Source of the DNA: Bin87 sp965203985
Lineage (GTDB): Bacteria; Chloroflexota; Dehalococcoidia; Lucifugimonadales; UBA3495
DNA length: 64,000 bases
Direction of reading: 5' to 3'
Assembly (NCBI GenBank): GCA_965203985.1
Contig: CBDBDS010000002.1
Coordinates: forward strand, 372,001 to 436,000
Every line of letters begins with the position of its first letter. The first letter of the stretch is position 1. Under the pieces are notes generated by a model. The model was not told the origin of the DNA. It did not search any database and saw only the letters and a list, made by a program, of their open reading frames with translations. A program made the translations under genes and the position numbers. Positions 17,295-25,813 of this stretch are shown in pieces.

Positions 17295-18938
17295 TCAGTC
17301 CTCACGGCGCTCTTCGCGCATGGTGATCAACGCCAGCGGGATCGACGAAACCGCCACCAGCAGCAGCGCCGGCGCCGCGGCCCGGGCGAAGAACGCCTCT
17401 TGAGACGCGGCCCAGATGGAAGACGCCAGGGTGGTGAATCCGATGGGGCTGAGGATCAGCGTCGCCGGCAATTCCTTCATCGTGAGCAGGAACACCAGAG
17501 CCGCTCCCGTCAGGACGCCGGGTCGCACCAGCGGCAGGGTGACGGTCAACAACACAGACAACGGGCGGCGGCCCAGGCTACGGGCGGCATCCTCGAACTC
17601 CGGCCGCACCTGGAGCAACGAGGTCCGCAGGGAACCCACCGCCGCCGGCAGGAACAACGTCACGTAGGCGACGGCCAGTATCGCCAGCGATTGATAGAAC
17701 CATGGTGCGTAGTTTGCGCCGAAATACACCAGTCCCAGAGCGATGACGATCCCGGGCAATGCAAAACCCACGAAACCCAGGCGTTCCAGCCACCGGCTGA
17801 ACAGGCCCGGATAACGCACCGCCAGCACGGCGATGGGCGCAGCGCACAATACCGTCAGGACTGCGGCCAACGCTGAGACCCCAACCGAATTGGCCGCCGC
17901 CCGCCACAGCAGCAGCAGCGGTTCGCCGGCCGCCACGCCGCGCACTGTCCAGTACACCAGCACCACCACCGGCAAGCCGATGGAAACCGCCAACACGGCG
18001 CTGCAATATGCCAGAGCCGGCCAGCGCCAACGCCCCAGGGGCACCGGCTCGGGCAGGCGGGCCGCGCCGCCGCGGCTGCGGTAGTATCTACCGCCCATTG
18101 CATTCCGGGCGGTGTTTTCGCTCCAGACCACCGCTAACGCCAGCACGATGAGCGCCAGCGACCAGGCGGCGGCCAGCGTGCGGTTCAGCGCCGCCCCGTA
18201 CTGGATGAAGATGCTCCAGGTGAAGGTCTCGTAGCGCATGATGGCAACCGCGCCGAAGTCGCTCAGGGCGTAGAGCGCCGTGAGGAGCCCGCCCGCCAGA
18301 ATCGCGGGCCGAAGCATGGGGAGGGTGATGCTGCGGAAGGTTTGCCAGCGATCACGACCCAGTACCCGCGCTGACTCCTCCAGCGAAACGTCCATGTTCC
18401 ACAGCGCGGCCCGCACCGGCAACAGCACGTAGGGAAAACTGATGATGATCAGCGTGAAGGCCGCGCCCGTAAACCCGTAGATGCTGGGGATCCGTTCCAC
18501 GCCGAACCCTGCTTCCAGCCATCCCTGCAGGATGCCGCGGGGACCCAGCCCCACCGCTATGGCGAAACCCACGATGTACGACGGCAACGCCAGCGGGAGC
18601 ATGGTGGCCACGCGCCAGAACCCCCGCCACGGCAGATCCGTGCGTACGGTCAACCACGCCAGGGGAGCAGCAATGGCGATGCAGGCCAGCATCACCGCGA
18701 CCATGAGAGCGACGGTGCGAGCGACCACCCAGAGCGTGCGAGTCCGGAAGATCAGGTCAAAGGCGTCCTCGCCGGCGCCCACTGTGCGCAGCGCAAGGTA
18801 GACCGGGGAGACGAGCAGCAGGGCCGCCACCAGCAGGGCCGGGACCCAAACGATGGCCGGCGGACGCGCGGCGCCCTCAAAGAGATAGCCCCAGGTGAAA
18901 CGGGGAATGTCTACAAGCAGCCGAGCGATGGCGGACAT
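17295..18938 (-). CDS. iron(III)-type ABC transporter permease (FbpB-like), two fused domains
   Basis: This 547-residue protein has about twelve hydrophobic segments in two homologous halves, each with an EAA-type cytoplasmic loop: EESARVLGRDRWQTFRSITLPMLRP in half one and EDAARSLGRRPLSVLLTVTLPLVRPG in half two. Fused permeases of this type import ferric iron, thiamine or similar ligands with a periplasmic binding protein and an ATPase. Neither partner gene is in the window. A Uma2 gene ends 62 nt upstream on the same strand. Confidence 0.9.
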   Translation of the reverse strand: MSAIARLLVDIPRFTWGYLFEGAARPPAIVWVPALLVAALLLVSPVYLALRTVGAGEDAFDLIFRTRTLWVVARTVALMVAVMLACIAIAAPLAWLTVRTDLPWRGFWRVATMLPLALPSYIVGFAIAVGLGPRGILQGWLEAGFGVERIPSIYGFTGAAFTLIIISFPYVLLPVRAALWNMDVSLEESARVLGRDRWQTFRSITLPMLRPAILAGGLLTALYALSDFGAVAIMRYETFTWSIFIQYGAALNRTLAAAWSLALIVLALAVVWSENTARNAMGGRYYRSRGGAARLPEPVPLGRWRWPALAYCSAVLAVSIGLPVVVLVYWTVRGVAAGEPLLLLWRAAANSVGVSALAAVLTVLCAAPIAVLAVRYPGLFSRWLERLGFVGFALPGIVIALGLVYFGANYAPWFYQSLAILAVAYVTLFLPAAVGSLRTSLLQVRPEFEDAARSLGRRPLSVLLTVTLPLVRPGVLTGAALVFLLTMKELPATLILSPIGFTTLASSIWAASQEAFFARAAAPALLLVAVSSIPLALITMREERRED

Positions 18939-19000
18939 TGGTGGCCCACATCAGTCCGGCAAACGGATTGAGTTCGACTCGCCGGAGCGACGCGATAGCG

Positions 19001-19744
19001 CTACCGGCCCTCGCGCAGCCGGCGCAGTTCCGCTTCCAACTCCTGCACCCGAGTTTCGGCCCGGATGCGGGCGGCGCGCTCTCGTCCAGCGTGGGTTTCG
19101 GCTGTGTCCGCCCGCGCCATTTCGGTTTGCAGGGTTGGGACGTGCTCCCCGGTGGCCGGGTCATGCCAGCCCAGGTAGCCATTCTCCGCCCTCAGGATCA
19201 GGTTCAGCTTTGCGCTGTACCCCTGGAATACGCCGGGGCTGATTTCGCTCACTTCTATGGACTCGTACCCGCCTCCCACCAGCCGGTAACCCCGCAGGGT
19301 GAACCCGTAGAACCGCCCCTCACTGTCAAACAGCCAGTACTCCGCCACGCCCAAGCGCTCGTAGTAGTCCATCTTTGCATTCAGATCATCCTCGGCAGTG
19401 CGTCTGGATGCCACCTCCAGCACGAAGTCCGGAGGCTTGCCCTGTTCGGACACAATGTAGCCGTTGCTGGCTACGTAAGCGTCGGGATCCGCTTCGAAGG
19501 CCACCAGCAGGTCCGGATACCTGCTTTCGTTGGCCACGTAGGCCGGGCCGGGCACGATGTAGTGCTCGGCGCTGACGATGGTGGTGTCGGGATTGCCCAG
19601 GTACTGGGCTATATTGGGAATTGCACCGTGCCGGTGCAGGTTGTCGACGCTGGTCATGTCGTCAGGGTGGCGCTCCGGTATGTCGGGGAGACGGAAGCGC
19701 TCGGCTGGTGGCTCCGGCGGGTTGGCGGGTCGGATAGTGGTCAT
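19001..19744 (-). CDS. Uma2 family (DUF820) PD-(D/E)XK-fold protein with C-terminal coiled coil
   Basis: This is a 247-residue protein. The Uma2 core shows SRYPDLLVAFEADP, PPDFVLEVASRRTAEDDLNAKMDYYERLGVAEYWLFD and a late beta segment, matching the PD-(D/E)XK-like pattern D...E-V-x-S...D...K...Y. A charged C-terminal helix (EMARADTAETHAGRERAARIRAETRVQELEAELRRL) is a probable coiled coil. The start at 19744 is chosen for GAGGTT upstream and the family-like N-terminus. Uma2 proteins are numerous in Cyanobacteria and Chloroflexota, and their function is not established. Confidence 0.88.
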   Translation of the reverse strand: MTTIRPANPPEPPAERFRLPDIPERHPDDMTSVDNLHRHGAIPNIAQYLGNPDTTIVSAEHYIVPGPAYVANESRYPDLLVAFEADPDAYVASNGYIVSEQGKPPDFVLEVASRRTAEDDLNAKMDYYERLGVAEYWLFDSEGRFYGFTLRGYRLVGGGYESIEVSEISPGVFQGYSAKLNLILRAENGYLGWHDPATGEHVPTLQTEMARADTAETHAGRERAARIRAETRVQELEAELRRLREGR

Positions 19745-19924
19745 GTTGAACCTCGACGGGCGGGGTTGGAGGGGATCATACCACCTGCCGCCCCAGCGTC
19801 GGCGCGATTGACAGGGCTTACCGTCAAGCGCAGAATGGCGCAAATTCGGGGCGATCCATCGCCCTTTCCACTGTAATCCGTAACGGAATGCGCCTTCGCA
19901 TTCGCCATTGGAGGAGGTTCCCAC

Positions 19925-21094
19925 ATGGCGTTTCCCGAACGAATGAAATTTGGCATCTTCCTGGGCCCGTTTCACCGCGTGGGGGAGAACCCCACCCTGG
20001 CCATGGAGCGCGACCTGGAGTTGATCGAATGGCTGGACAAGCTGGGGTTCGACGAAGCCTGGATCGGTGAGCACCACAGCGCCGGCTGGGAGATCATATC
20101 ATCGCCTGAGGTATTCATCGCCGCCGCGGCCCAGCGCACCAACCGGATCAAGCTGGGCACCGGCGTGGTCAGCCTGCCCTACCACCACCCGCTGATGGTC
20201 GCCAACCGCATGGTCCAACTGGACCACATGACCTACGGCCGTGTGCTCTTCGGCGTGGGACCCGGCGCGCTGCCGGGCGACGCCTACATGATGGGCATCC
20301 CCCACGAGCTGCAGAGGGAGCGGATGGACGAGTCGCTGGGCGTAATCCTGCGCCTCTTCACCGAGACGGAACCTTTCAGCTACCAGAGCGACTGGTTCGA
20401 GTTGAAAGAGGGCTTGCTCCAGCTGCGGCCCTACCAGCGGCCGTACATGCACACCGCGGTGGCGTCGGTGCAGTCCCCGGCTGGCGTGACCCTGGCCGGC
20501 AAGCACGGCTGTTCGGTACTGACAATCACCGTGCCGCGCGACCCGTCTGCTGGCCCGTCGGACCTGCAGGGACTCTGGAGCATCGCCGAAGAGTCAGCGG
20601 CCGAGCACGGCAACACCATGAACCGCGACGATTGGCGGCTGGTACTGCCCTGCCACATTGCCGAGACCAGAAAGGAAGCCCTGGACGACGCGCGCATGGG
20701 CGCCGGCCGCTACCTGCGCGAATACAGCGAGGGAACCAACGGCCGCAAGGCGGTTTACGATGGGCCGCTGGACAAGGTCATCGACCACATGGCCGACACC
20801 GGCAGCTGGATCATCGGGACACCGGACGACTGCATCGAAGCCATCGAGCGGCTGGGCGAGCAGAGCGGCGGCTTCGGCGCGTTCCTGGTCCAGACCATCG
20901 ACTGGGCGCCCCGGGACAAGATGCTGAAGAGCTACGAGCTCATGGCGCGCTACGTCATGCCCCACTTCCAGGGCAGCGTCCTCAGCACCCAGGCGTCAAA
21001 CCAGTGGGCCAAGGAGCGGCAGGATGACCTGGTCAGCGGGCGGGTCCGCGCCATCGACCGCGCCCGGGAGGCCTACGCCCAACGCGCCGGATAG
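19925..21094 (+). CDS. LLM class flavin-dependent oxidoreductase
   Basis: This 389-residue protein of the luciferase-like family carries KFGIFLGPFHRVGENP, GFDEAWIGEHHSAGWEII (the conserved EHH), IKLGTGVVSLPYHHPLMVANRMVQLDHMTYGRVLFGVGPG and DDCIEAIERLGEQSGGFGAFLVQT. It is longer than the paralog at 13957 and closer to the alkane/limonene monooxygenase-type branch. A strong GGAGGAGG site lies 8 nt ahead. The next gene starts 14 nt downstream, so co-expression is likely. Substrate unknown. Confidence 0.92.
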   Translation: MAFPERMKFGIFLGPFHRVGENPTLAMERDLELIEWLDKLGFDEAWIGEHHSAGWEIISSPEVFIAAAAQRTNRIKLGTGVVSLPYHHPLMVANRMVQLDHMTYGRVLFGVGPGALPGDAYMMGIPHELQRERMDESLGVILRLFTETEPFSYQSDWFELKEGLLQLRPYQRPYMHTAVASVQSPAGVTLAGKHGCSVLTITVPRDPSAGPSDLQGLWSIAEESAAEHGNTMNRDDWRLVLPCHIAETRKEALDDARMGAGRYLREYSEGTNGRKAVYDGPLDKVIDHMADTGSWIIGTPDDCIEAIERLGEQSGGFGAFLVQTIDWAPRDKMLKSYELMARYVMPHFQGSVLSTQASNQWAKERQDDLVSGRVRAIDRAREAYAQRAG

Positions 21095-21108
21095 GGAGGC
21101 ACAAGGTG

Positions 21109-21504
21109 ATGGCCACCGCAGTCCATGACCGTGTTGACGAACTGTTCGCCGATGCCCGCGAGATGTACGACCAAGCCATCGAACGGCTGGAGCACGGCGA
21201 CATCCGCGACGCGGCGGAGAAGGCCTGGTGCGCCACCAAGCGGGCAACCGACGGTCTCATACTGGCAATCACCGGCGAAGAACCGATGACAACCGCCGCT
21301 ACGTCAGACGGATTGGACGATTTGGCCCGCGAGGCCCCGCAGACACGGACTCTGCCAGGGCGCTACTACAGCCGCTTGGGCCAACTGCACGGGGCCTGCT
21401 TCTACGACCGGAGATGCAACCAGGAAACCGAACGGCGCATTCGGGAAACCCTGGCGTACGTCAACGACGCCAAGGCAATCGTTGACACACAGGCGACCGG
21501 CTAG
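21109..21504 (+). CDS. small helical protein, PaREP1/HEPN-like
   Basis: This 131-residue all-helical protein contains YDQAIERLEHGDIRDAAEKAWCATKRATDGLILAITG, the pattern of PaREP1/HEPN-type helical bundles, in which A-A-E-K-x-W is common. A later GQLHGACFYDRRC replaces the R-x4-6-H of RNase HEPN proteins, so nuclease activity is not indicated. The start is ATG 21109 (GTG at 21106 is also possible) after AGGGAGG. It follows the LLM monooxygenase gene closely and is followed by a clear terminator. Role unknown; a small accessory or chaperone-like subunit is one guess. Confidence 0.75.
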   Translation: MATAVHDRVDELFADAREMYDQAIERLEHGDIRDAAEKAWCATKRATDGLILAITGEEPMTTAATSDGLDDLAREAPQTRTLPGRYYSRLGQLHGACFYDRRCNQETERRIRETLAYVNDAKAIVDTQATG

Positions 21505-21527
21505 CGCGGTAGGAGTTCCCGAAAGCG

Positions 21528-21557
21528 GCCCGCTCCCGAATTGGGAGCGGGCTTTTT
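21528..21557 (+). terminator. intrinsic terminator
   Basis: The arms GCCCGCTCCC (21528-21537) and GGGAGCGGGC (21543-21552) flank a 5-nt loop and are followed by TTTTT. It ends the LLM/HEPN-like operon between convergent genes. Confidence 0.9.
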
Positions 21558-21568
21558 GTGTTTCTCGG

Positions 21569-22273
21569 CTAGGCCGCGACTTTGGCGGCGGCCCAATCCA
21601 CGCCGTTGAGCACCAGTTGCTGGAACTCCGGCGTCTCAAAGCTGCGACCGTCGTGCCCCAGGAGCAGTACGTAGACGTTGCCGTCGCCGTACTTGCGCGT
21701 CCATCCCAGCGGGTAGGTGCCGCCGGGCATGTGAGTGGGGTTCCGGTCTGGACCCCAGGGCCAGGTGCCATCTTCGGCGGTGCCGGTCAGGAAGACGTCG
21801 TTGCCGTCCTTGATCGCCAGGTTCATGTACAGCTCGTCGTTGGTCGAGAAATCGGCGATACCGGAAGCCCCGGGATGCCCGGCATCGCTGATGTTCACCG
21901 TGAACTGCCCGTAGGGCGGGTGGTAGCTGGTGCCGGAGATCCAGCCGCCGCCGGTGATGTCGTGGTAGTCAGGCCACGCCGCCGCGACGCAGGTGGCGAT
22001 GTGGATGCAGACGAACCCGCCGCCGCCGCTGATGTAATCTCGCAGGCCCTCCATTTCGGTTTCCGAGAGCGTCCAGTCGCCGAAATCGGGAACGTTCTCC
22101 CGACGGGTGTTGAAAACCAGCGCGTCGTAGCCGCTCATCGCGGACCGATCCGCCAGCGGCGAGGCGTCTTCCGTGACCGTGACGTCGTGTCCGGCGCCCT
22201 TGAGAAAAGACTCCAATATGGGGGTCGACTCCTCATAGGGATGACGCCCGCCTGAAATCACCAAAACCTTCAT
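21569..22273 (-). CDS. ThuA domain-containing protein
   Basis: This 234-residue ThuA-like protein has a class I glutamine amidotransferase-like fold: MKVLVISGGRHPYEEST, YDALVFNTRREN, LRDYISGGGGFVCIHIA, DELYMNLAIKDGNDVFLTG and YPLGWTRKYGDGNVYVLLLGHDGRSFETPEFQQLVLNGVDWA. The last block is the most conserved part of the family. ThuA proteins are linked to sugar catabolism, notably trehalose utilisation, without a settled reaction. The start at 22273 is chosen because GGAGG lies 9-13 nt upstream and the fold begins here. Confidence 0.9.
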   Translation of the reverse strand: MKVLVISGGRHPYEESTPILESFLKGAGHDVTVTEDASPLADRSAMSGYDALVFNTRRENVPDFGDWTLSETEMEGLRDYISGGGGFVCIHIATCVAAAWPDYHDITGGGWISGTSYHPPYGQFTVNISDAGHPGASGIADFSTNDELYMNLAIKDGNDVFLTGTAEDGTWPWGPDRNPTHMPGGTYPLGWTRKYGDGNVYVLLLGHDGRSFETPEFQQLVLNGVDWAAAKVAA

Positions 22274-22302
22274 GGTATTTTCCCTCCTATCAGTAAGCAC
22301 GA

Positions 22303-22331
22303 ATTGTAGAGACAAGGGCCGCCGGTGGCAA
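22303..22331 (-). promoter_or_regulatory. promoter of the ThuA gene
   Basis: On the minus strand TTGCCA (22331-22326) and TACAAT (22308-22303) are separated by 17 nt, 30 nt ahead of the ATG. It is a strong sigma-70-type match. Confidence 0.65.
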
Positions 22332-22524
22332 ATCGTTGCCGAACGGGGCGATAACCAACAGCAACGTGAGCCATGGTGCCGTCGATGACGGGGCTCCACG
22401 CGCGTCAGGAACCTCACCCGGACCCGGTTGCCGCCCGTGAGGAGGAGATTATTGCCGGGATATGCAGGATAAGCCGGCTTACCGGATTTTCTGGGCAGTA
22501 CGGCCCAGGGAAGGAAGAACGGAA

Positions 22525-22818
22525 TCAGGAAGAAGCGGCAATACGGGCCTTTTCGCGCCGGACGTGTTCGAGCAATGCGCGGTTGATGAGCGCCTTGTAG
22601 CCCGGCACGTCGTGAGCATTGGCCTGTAGCCACGCTACTACGTCGTCGTCCAAATCCTCAAACCACAGCGTGACCTGCTGCTTGACGACCTGGCCGTTGT
22701 GGAACACCCCGCGCTTGGCGTTAGACCAGTCAGTAACTTCCGGTATGTCGCCGGTGTCAATTTCGTCTTCGGGCATCGCAGCCAAGGCGGCGAGTTCGGC
22801 TTTTTGCTGGTCGGTCAT
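22525..22818 (-). CDS. brnA: BrnA-type antitoxin
   Basis: This 97-residue protein has the BrnA middle motif EDEIDTGDIPEVTDWSNAKRGVF and the C-terminal ribbon-helix-helix-type segment VTLWFEDLDDDVVAWLQAN followed by YKALINRALLEHVRRE. BrnA neutralises BrnT and represses the operon. The start at 22818 is set by AGGAAGGAG 7 nt upstream, which lies inside the end of brnT. The preceding BrnT stop codon is one nucleotide away, so the genes are translationally coupled, in the usual toxin-first order. Confidence 0.9.
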   Translation of the reverse strand: MTDQQKAELAALAAMPEDEIDTGDIPEVTDWSNAKRGVFHNGQVVKQQVTLWFEDLDDDVVAWLQANAHDVPGYKALINRALLEHVRREKARIAASS

Positions 22819-22819
22819 G

Positions 22820-23116
22820 TTAAAAATCTCCTTCCTCGTAGGTGCGTTGCTCAATCCTGGTGGCTCTTCGTGCGGATATTATGCGGCCCGGGCTGGTTGA
22901 TTGGCCGGTTTCCGGGTCAATGTCTGGCCAAGAATAAATTACCACCAGGGTCAGTGAATGCACGACGCCTATCGTGCGCCAGCGTGATTCGTATGGGTAC
23001 GGGTCAGGGTAGGTTACGGCCAGCGTGTCAAGAAAAACCAACTGTGCCGTCTCAAAGCTGATTCGATGCTTGTCTTGGTTGGAACGGTTTTTGTCAGGGT
23101 CCCAAATCCAGTTCAA
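22820..23116 (-). CDS. brnT: BrnT-type ribonuclease toxin (DUF497), TTG start
   Basis: This 98-residue protein matches BrnT: NWIWDPDKNRSNQDKHRISFETAQLVFLD at the N-terminus and GRIISARRATRIEQRTYEE at the C-terminus, which includes the conserved I-S-A-R-x-A-T/x-R residues of the catalytic surface. GGAGG lies 7 nt before TTG at 23116 and only 1 nt before the in-frame GTG at 23122, so TTG is the better start. BrnT is a type II toxin RNase related to RelE. It is directly upstream of brnA. Confidence 0.9.
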   Translation of the reverse strand: MNWIWDPDKNRSNQDKHRISFETAQLVFLDTLAVTYPDPYPYESRWRTIGVVHSLTLVVIYSWPDIDPETGQSTSPGRIISARRATRIEQRTYEEGDF

Positions 23117-23135
23117 GGACACGCCTCCGTTCGGA

Positions 23136-23372
23136 TTAAACTACGCGAGCCAGTCCGGCGGGATTAGTAAAGTTCACGTTGTACGCACTCCCAGTACGCA
23201 TCGTGTTCCCGCCAAGCGCCGGCGTGGATGGCCCCGGCCGAGAGCCCTCCGGCGGTAAAGGCGCTGGCAAAACGTCAAGGGTCATCAGGTATTCGTCGCC
23301 CTCGCGGAGATCAATCGGTTCCAATGGCACCAGCGCGCCGTTCACGCAGCGGGCTTTTATGGTTTTGAGCAT
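23136..23372 (-). CDS. AF2212-like (DUF104) putative antitoxin
   Basis: This 78-residue protein starts TIKARCVNGALVPLEPIDLREGDEYLMTLDV, a clear match to the AF2212/DUF104 beta-rich antitoxin domain, whose usual partner is a PIN toxin. Residues after about 35 (rich in P and G, ending FTNPAGLARVV) do not look like the family and may be a read-through tail. GGAGG lies 7 nt upstream. It sits between a helicase gene and brnT with short gaps, without a PIN partner, so it may be an orphan or a leader gene of the brnTA operon. Confidence 0.7.
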   Translation of the reverse strand: MLKTIKARCVNGALVPLEPIDLREGDEYLMTLDVLPAPLPPEGSRPGPSTPALGGNTMRTGSAYNVNFTNPAGLARVV

Positions 23373-23440
23373 GGTTCGCCTCCTACAGTTCGGACGCTAC
23401 GGCTGGGTACATTCCCATGGTAGCGCACACGATCTATCAG

Positions 23441-25735
23441 TCACTTTGGAAAACGCTCTCCAATAGTGATACCGCTTGCATCTTTCAGGCTTTGCAGTGG
23501 CTTCGTAGTACCAGTATTTGCTAGTACGATGCCTGCAGCGGCAGAGGCTGAGGTGCATTCGTAGTCCTTCGCAAACGTGTACAGTTGGCCGCTGTCAACT
23601 AGTACACCGTTTTCAACAAGTCTGTCTTTCCGATTTTGCAAGGCTGAGTAGTGGTCATTAAGCTTGCGTTTGATGGCCGTGGAACCTGCCAAAATGACGA
23701 TCCGCTCCCTGCTGTAAACATCGCATTCTGCGAATATGCCGTTAGGCTTCGATACGATGTAAAACCGTTGAGGATCTCTATCGTAGTTTTGACTCGGCGC
23801 AACGACATCCACTCCGGTCCGATACTCGTTGATGGCTTGCGAGTCCGGCAACAACTCCACACTTTGCGCTGCACGGCGTAGCAAGTAGGTCGCCTTGTTC
23901 CGTGCGCTGTTGAAAATTGCCTGCTTGTCAACCGCGCGGTCTTCCAATTCGGTCAGTTCGTTTTGCCAGTCAGTCAACTCTGACCGAAGATTATCCTCCC
24001 ATTCGCCGAACATACGACTTTCTTGCGCCCGGCTGTCTGGACGTTTCGTTTCCGGCAAGGCAGCGATGTGTTTGCCGAACAGCGTATCCAGTTCGTCATC
24101 ATCTCCCAATTCAGCCTCTCGCACTTCAATAAATATGCGCAGTTCGTTCCGTCGCGTATCATCGGCACCGGTGATGCTCTGCCGCTCCGCCTCCAGCAAC
24201 TCACGGAACAACGCGGACAGGCGGTTGGCCAGATCGTCGTCAATCTCAACGTCGGTTGGGAACTTCATTTCGTCCTCCGGGTCGTAAAGCTCAATCAGTT
24301 CGTCCAGCGGTGGCGCGACGGGCAGATGCGCTTGAATGTGTGCGTCGATATGGCACAAATCGCAGACCCGCTGGTGAGCGTCGCCGCAGTGGGTTTCGTA
24401 GAGCCAACGCTTGTGAGCGCGCCATCGCCCGCAACGGTCGCAGTCCTTGCCGAAAGCGTAGCCGCAGCCTCGGCAATTATGGCTGGCGGCGGGTGACGCG
24501 GTTTCACACCACGGGCATACCACTACCGGGGCTTCGCCGGATTTCTGCGTTCCGCGCGGCTCCAGCGACCATTCGCGGTAGTCCTCGGGCAGGCCGTGGG
24601 TTACGGCGTTGGCGGCCAGGTCGAGCAGGATACAGTCGCCGCCGTCGGGCTTGGGGCGCAGGCCCCGGCCCACCATTTGCAGGTACAGGGCCAGGCTCAT
24701 GGTGGGACGGGCGATGATGATACAGGATGCGTCAGGCAGGTCGAACCCCTCGGTGGCAACGATGACGTTGACCAGCACTTTGATGCTGCCGTCCCGAAAA
24801 CCAGCGATGGCCTTGTCTCGTTCCTCCCGTTTGGTATCGCCCAGAATGACGGCCGCCGTCACGCCGGCCTCGTTGAACACTGCGGCCAGGTTGTGCGCGT
24901 GGTCAACGGACACGGCGTAGGCAATCGTCGGTCGGTCGGCGGCGTGCTTTTGCCAGAAGGCCAGCGCGCCGGCGGTCATAATATCGGGACGGTCGCGGTT
25001 GGCTCGTTCAATTCCCCTTATAGCGTAGTCGCCTTCTGGATCGAATTCATTACCGCCGGCAATGCGTTGTTCCGGGGGAGGTATGAACACTTGCGCCTCA
25101 CACAGGGCGGGAATATCCAGAGCCTGCAAATCGGTGGTTTGAGGACCACATATTAAATCGTCGAAAAGGTGGTCAAACCTTTCCTTTTCCAACAGTCGCC
25201 ATGGGGTTGCAGTCATACCTACGACCGGCCCGGGCCACTGACGTATAGCTCGGACCCAGCTATTGGTGGCGGTCCGGTTGGGGTCGTCGCCAGCATGGTG
25301 CGCTTCATCGATTACCAGCAGGTCGTCAGAGGTGTAACGGTTCCATACGTTCCGTACCTCCCACACTTCCCGCGCTTCCCGCCTAGCAATCCGACGGCCC
25401 ACGGTCTGGGCCATGAGGATGACGGCGCCGCCGGCCATGGCCGGCGCGTCCTCTCCGGGCGTCCAGTTGACGTTGGTGATGGCGGAGACGCCGGCGTCGG
25501 TGAGCATCCGCCGGGTCTGCTCGGCCAGCTCCTTGCGGTGGGTGAGCCAGACGGCTTTGCATCCACCGTGCAGCCAATCGGCCAGCAGCGCGCCGGCGAT
25601 GACGGTTTTGCCGCCGCCAGTGGGCAGTTGCAGCATCAACCGGGCGCTGGGCACGGCGGCCAGCCCGCTCCGCACCTCCCGGAGCAGATCATGCTGGTAA
25701 TCGCGGAGTTCGATCATGCCGTCGGATTTTAGCAT
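23441..25735 (-). CDS. SF2 DEAD/DEAH-box helicase with zinc-ribbon and long C-terminal region
   Basis: This 764-residue protein has helicase motifs in order: DYQHDLLREV (Q-like), PTGGGKT (residues 38-44, Walker A), LLVIDEAHHAGDD (DEAH-type), GMTATPWRL (motif III), VIVATEGFDLPDASCIIIA (motif V) and LQMVGRGLRPK (motif VI). A zinc-binding region follows, with VVCPWC...CRGCGYAF...CDRCGRW and CDLCH. The last 250 residues are charged and helical, with no recognised nuclease motif, and are encoded by AT-richer DNA. It resembles helicase subunits of restriction-like systems, but no methylase or nuclease gene is adjacent. Toxin-antitoxin-type genes follow on the same strand. Confidence 0.88.
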   Translation of the reverse strand: MLKSDGMIELRDYQHDLLREVRSGLAAVPSARLMLQLPTGGGKTVIAGALLADWLHGGCKAVWLTHRKELAEQTRRMLTDAGVSAITNVNWTPGEDAPAMAGGAVILMAQTVGRRIARREAREVWEVRNVWNRYTSDDLLVIDEAHHAGDDPNRTATNSWVRAIRQWPGPVVGMTATPWRLLEKERFDHLFDDLICGPQTTDLQALDIPALCEAQVFIPPPEQRIAGGNEFDPEGDYAIRGIERANRDRPDIMTAGALAFWQKHAADRPTIAYAVSVDHAHNLAAVFNEAGVTAAVILGDTKREERDKAIAGFRDGSIKVLVNVIVATEGFDLPDASCIIIARPTMSLALYLQMVGRGLRPKPDGGDCILLDLAANAVTHGLPEDYREWSLEPRGTQKSGEAPVVVCPWCETASPAASHNCRGCGYAFGKDCDRCGRWRAHKRWLYETHCGDAHQRVCDLCHIDAHIQAHLPVAPPLDELIELYDPEDEMKFPTDVEIDDDLANRLSALFRELLEAERQSITGADDTRRNELRIFIEVREAELGDDDELDTLFGKHIAALPETKRPDSRAQESRMFGEWEDNLRSELTDWQNELTELEDRAVDKQAIFNSARNKATYLLRRAAQSVELLPDSQAINEYRTGVDVVAPSQNYDRDPQRFYIVSKPNGIFAECDVYSRERIVILAGSTAIKRKLNDHYSALQNRKDRLVENGVLVDSGQLYTFAKDYECTSASAAAGIVLANTGTTKPLQSLKDASGITIGERFPK

Positions 25736-25813
25736 CGCTTCGAACGCCCTCGAGGCGAACCGGAGCGTAGCCCCGCGACACCGAGAGGAACACCGTCACG
25801 GGACCGCAGCCCG

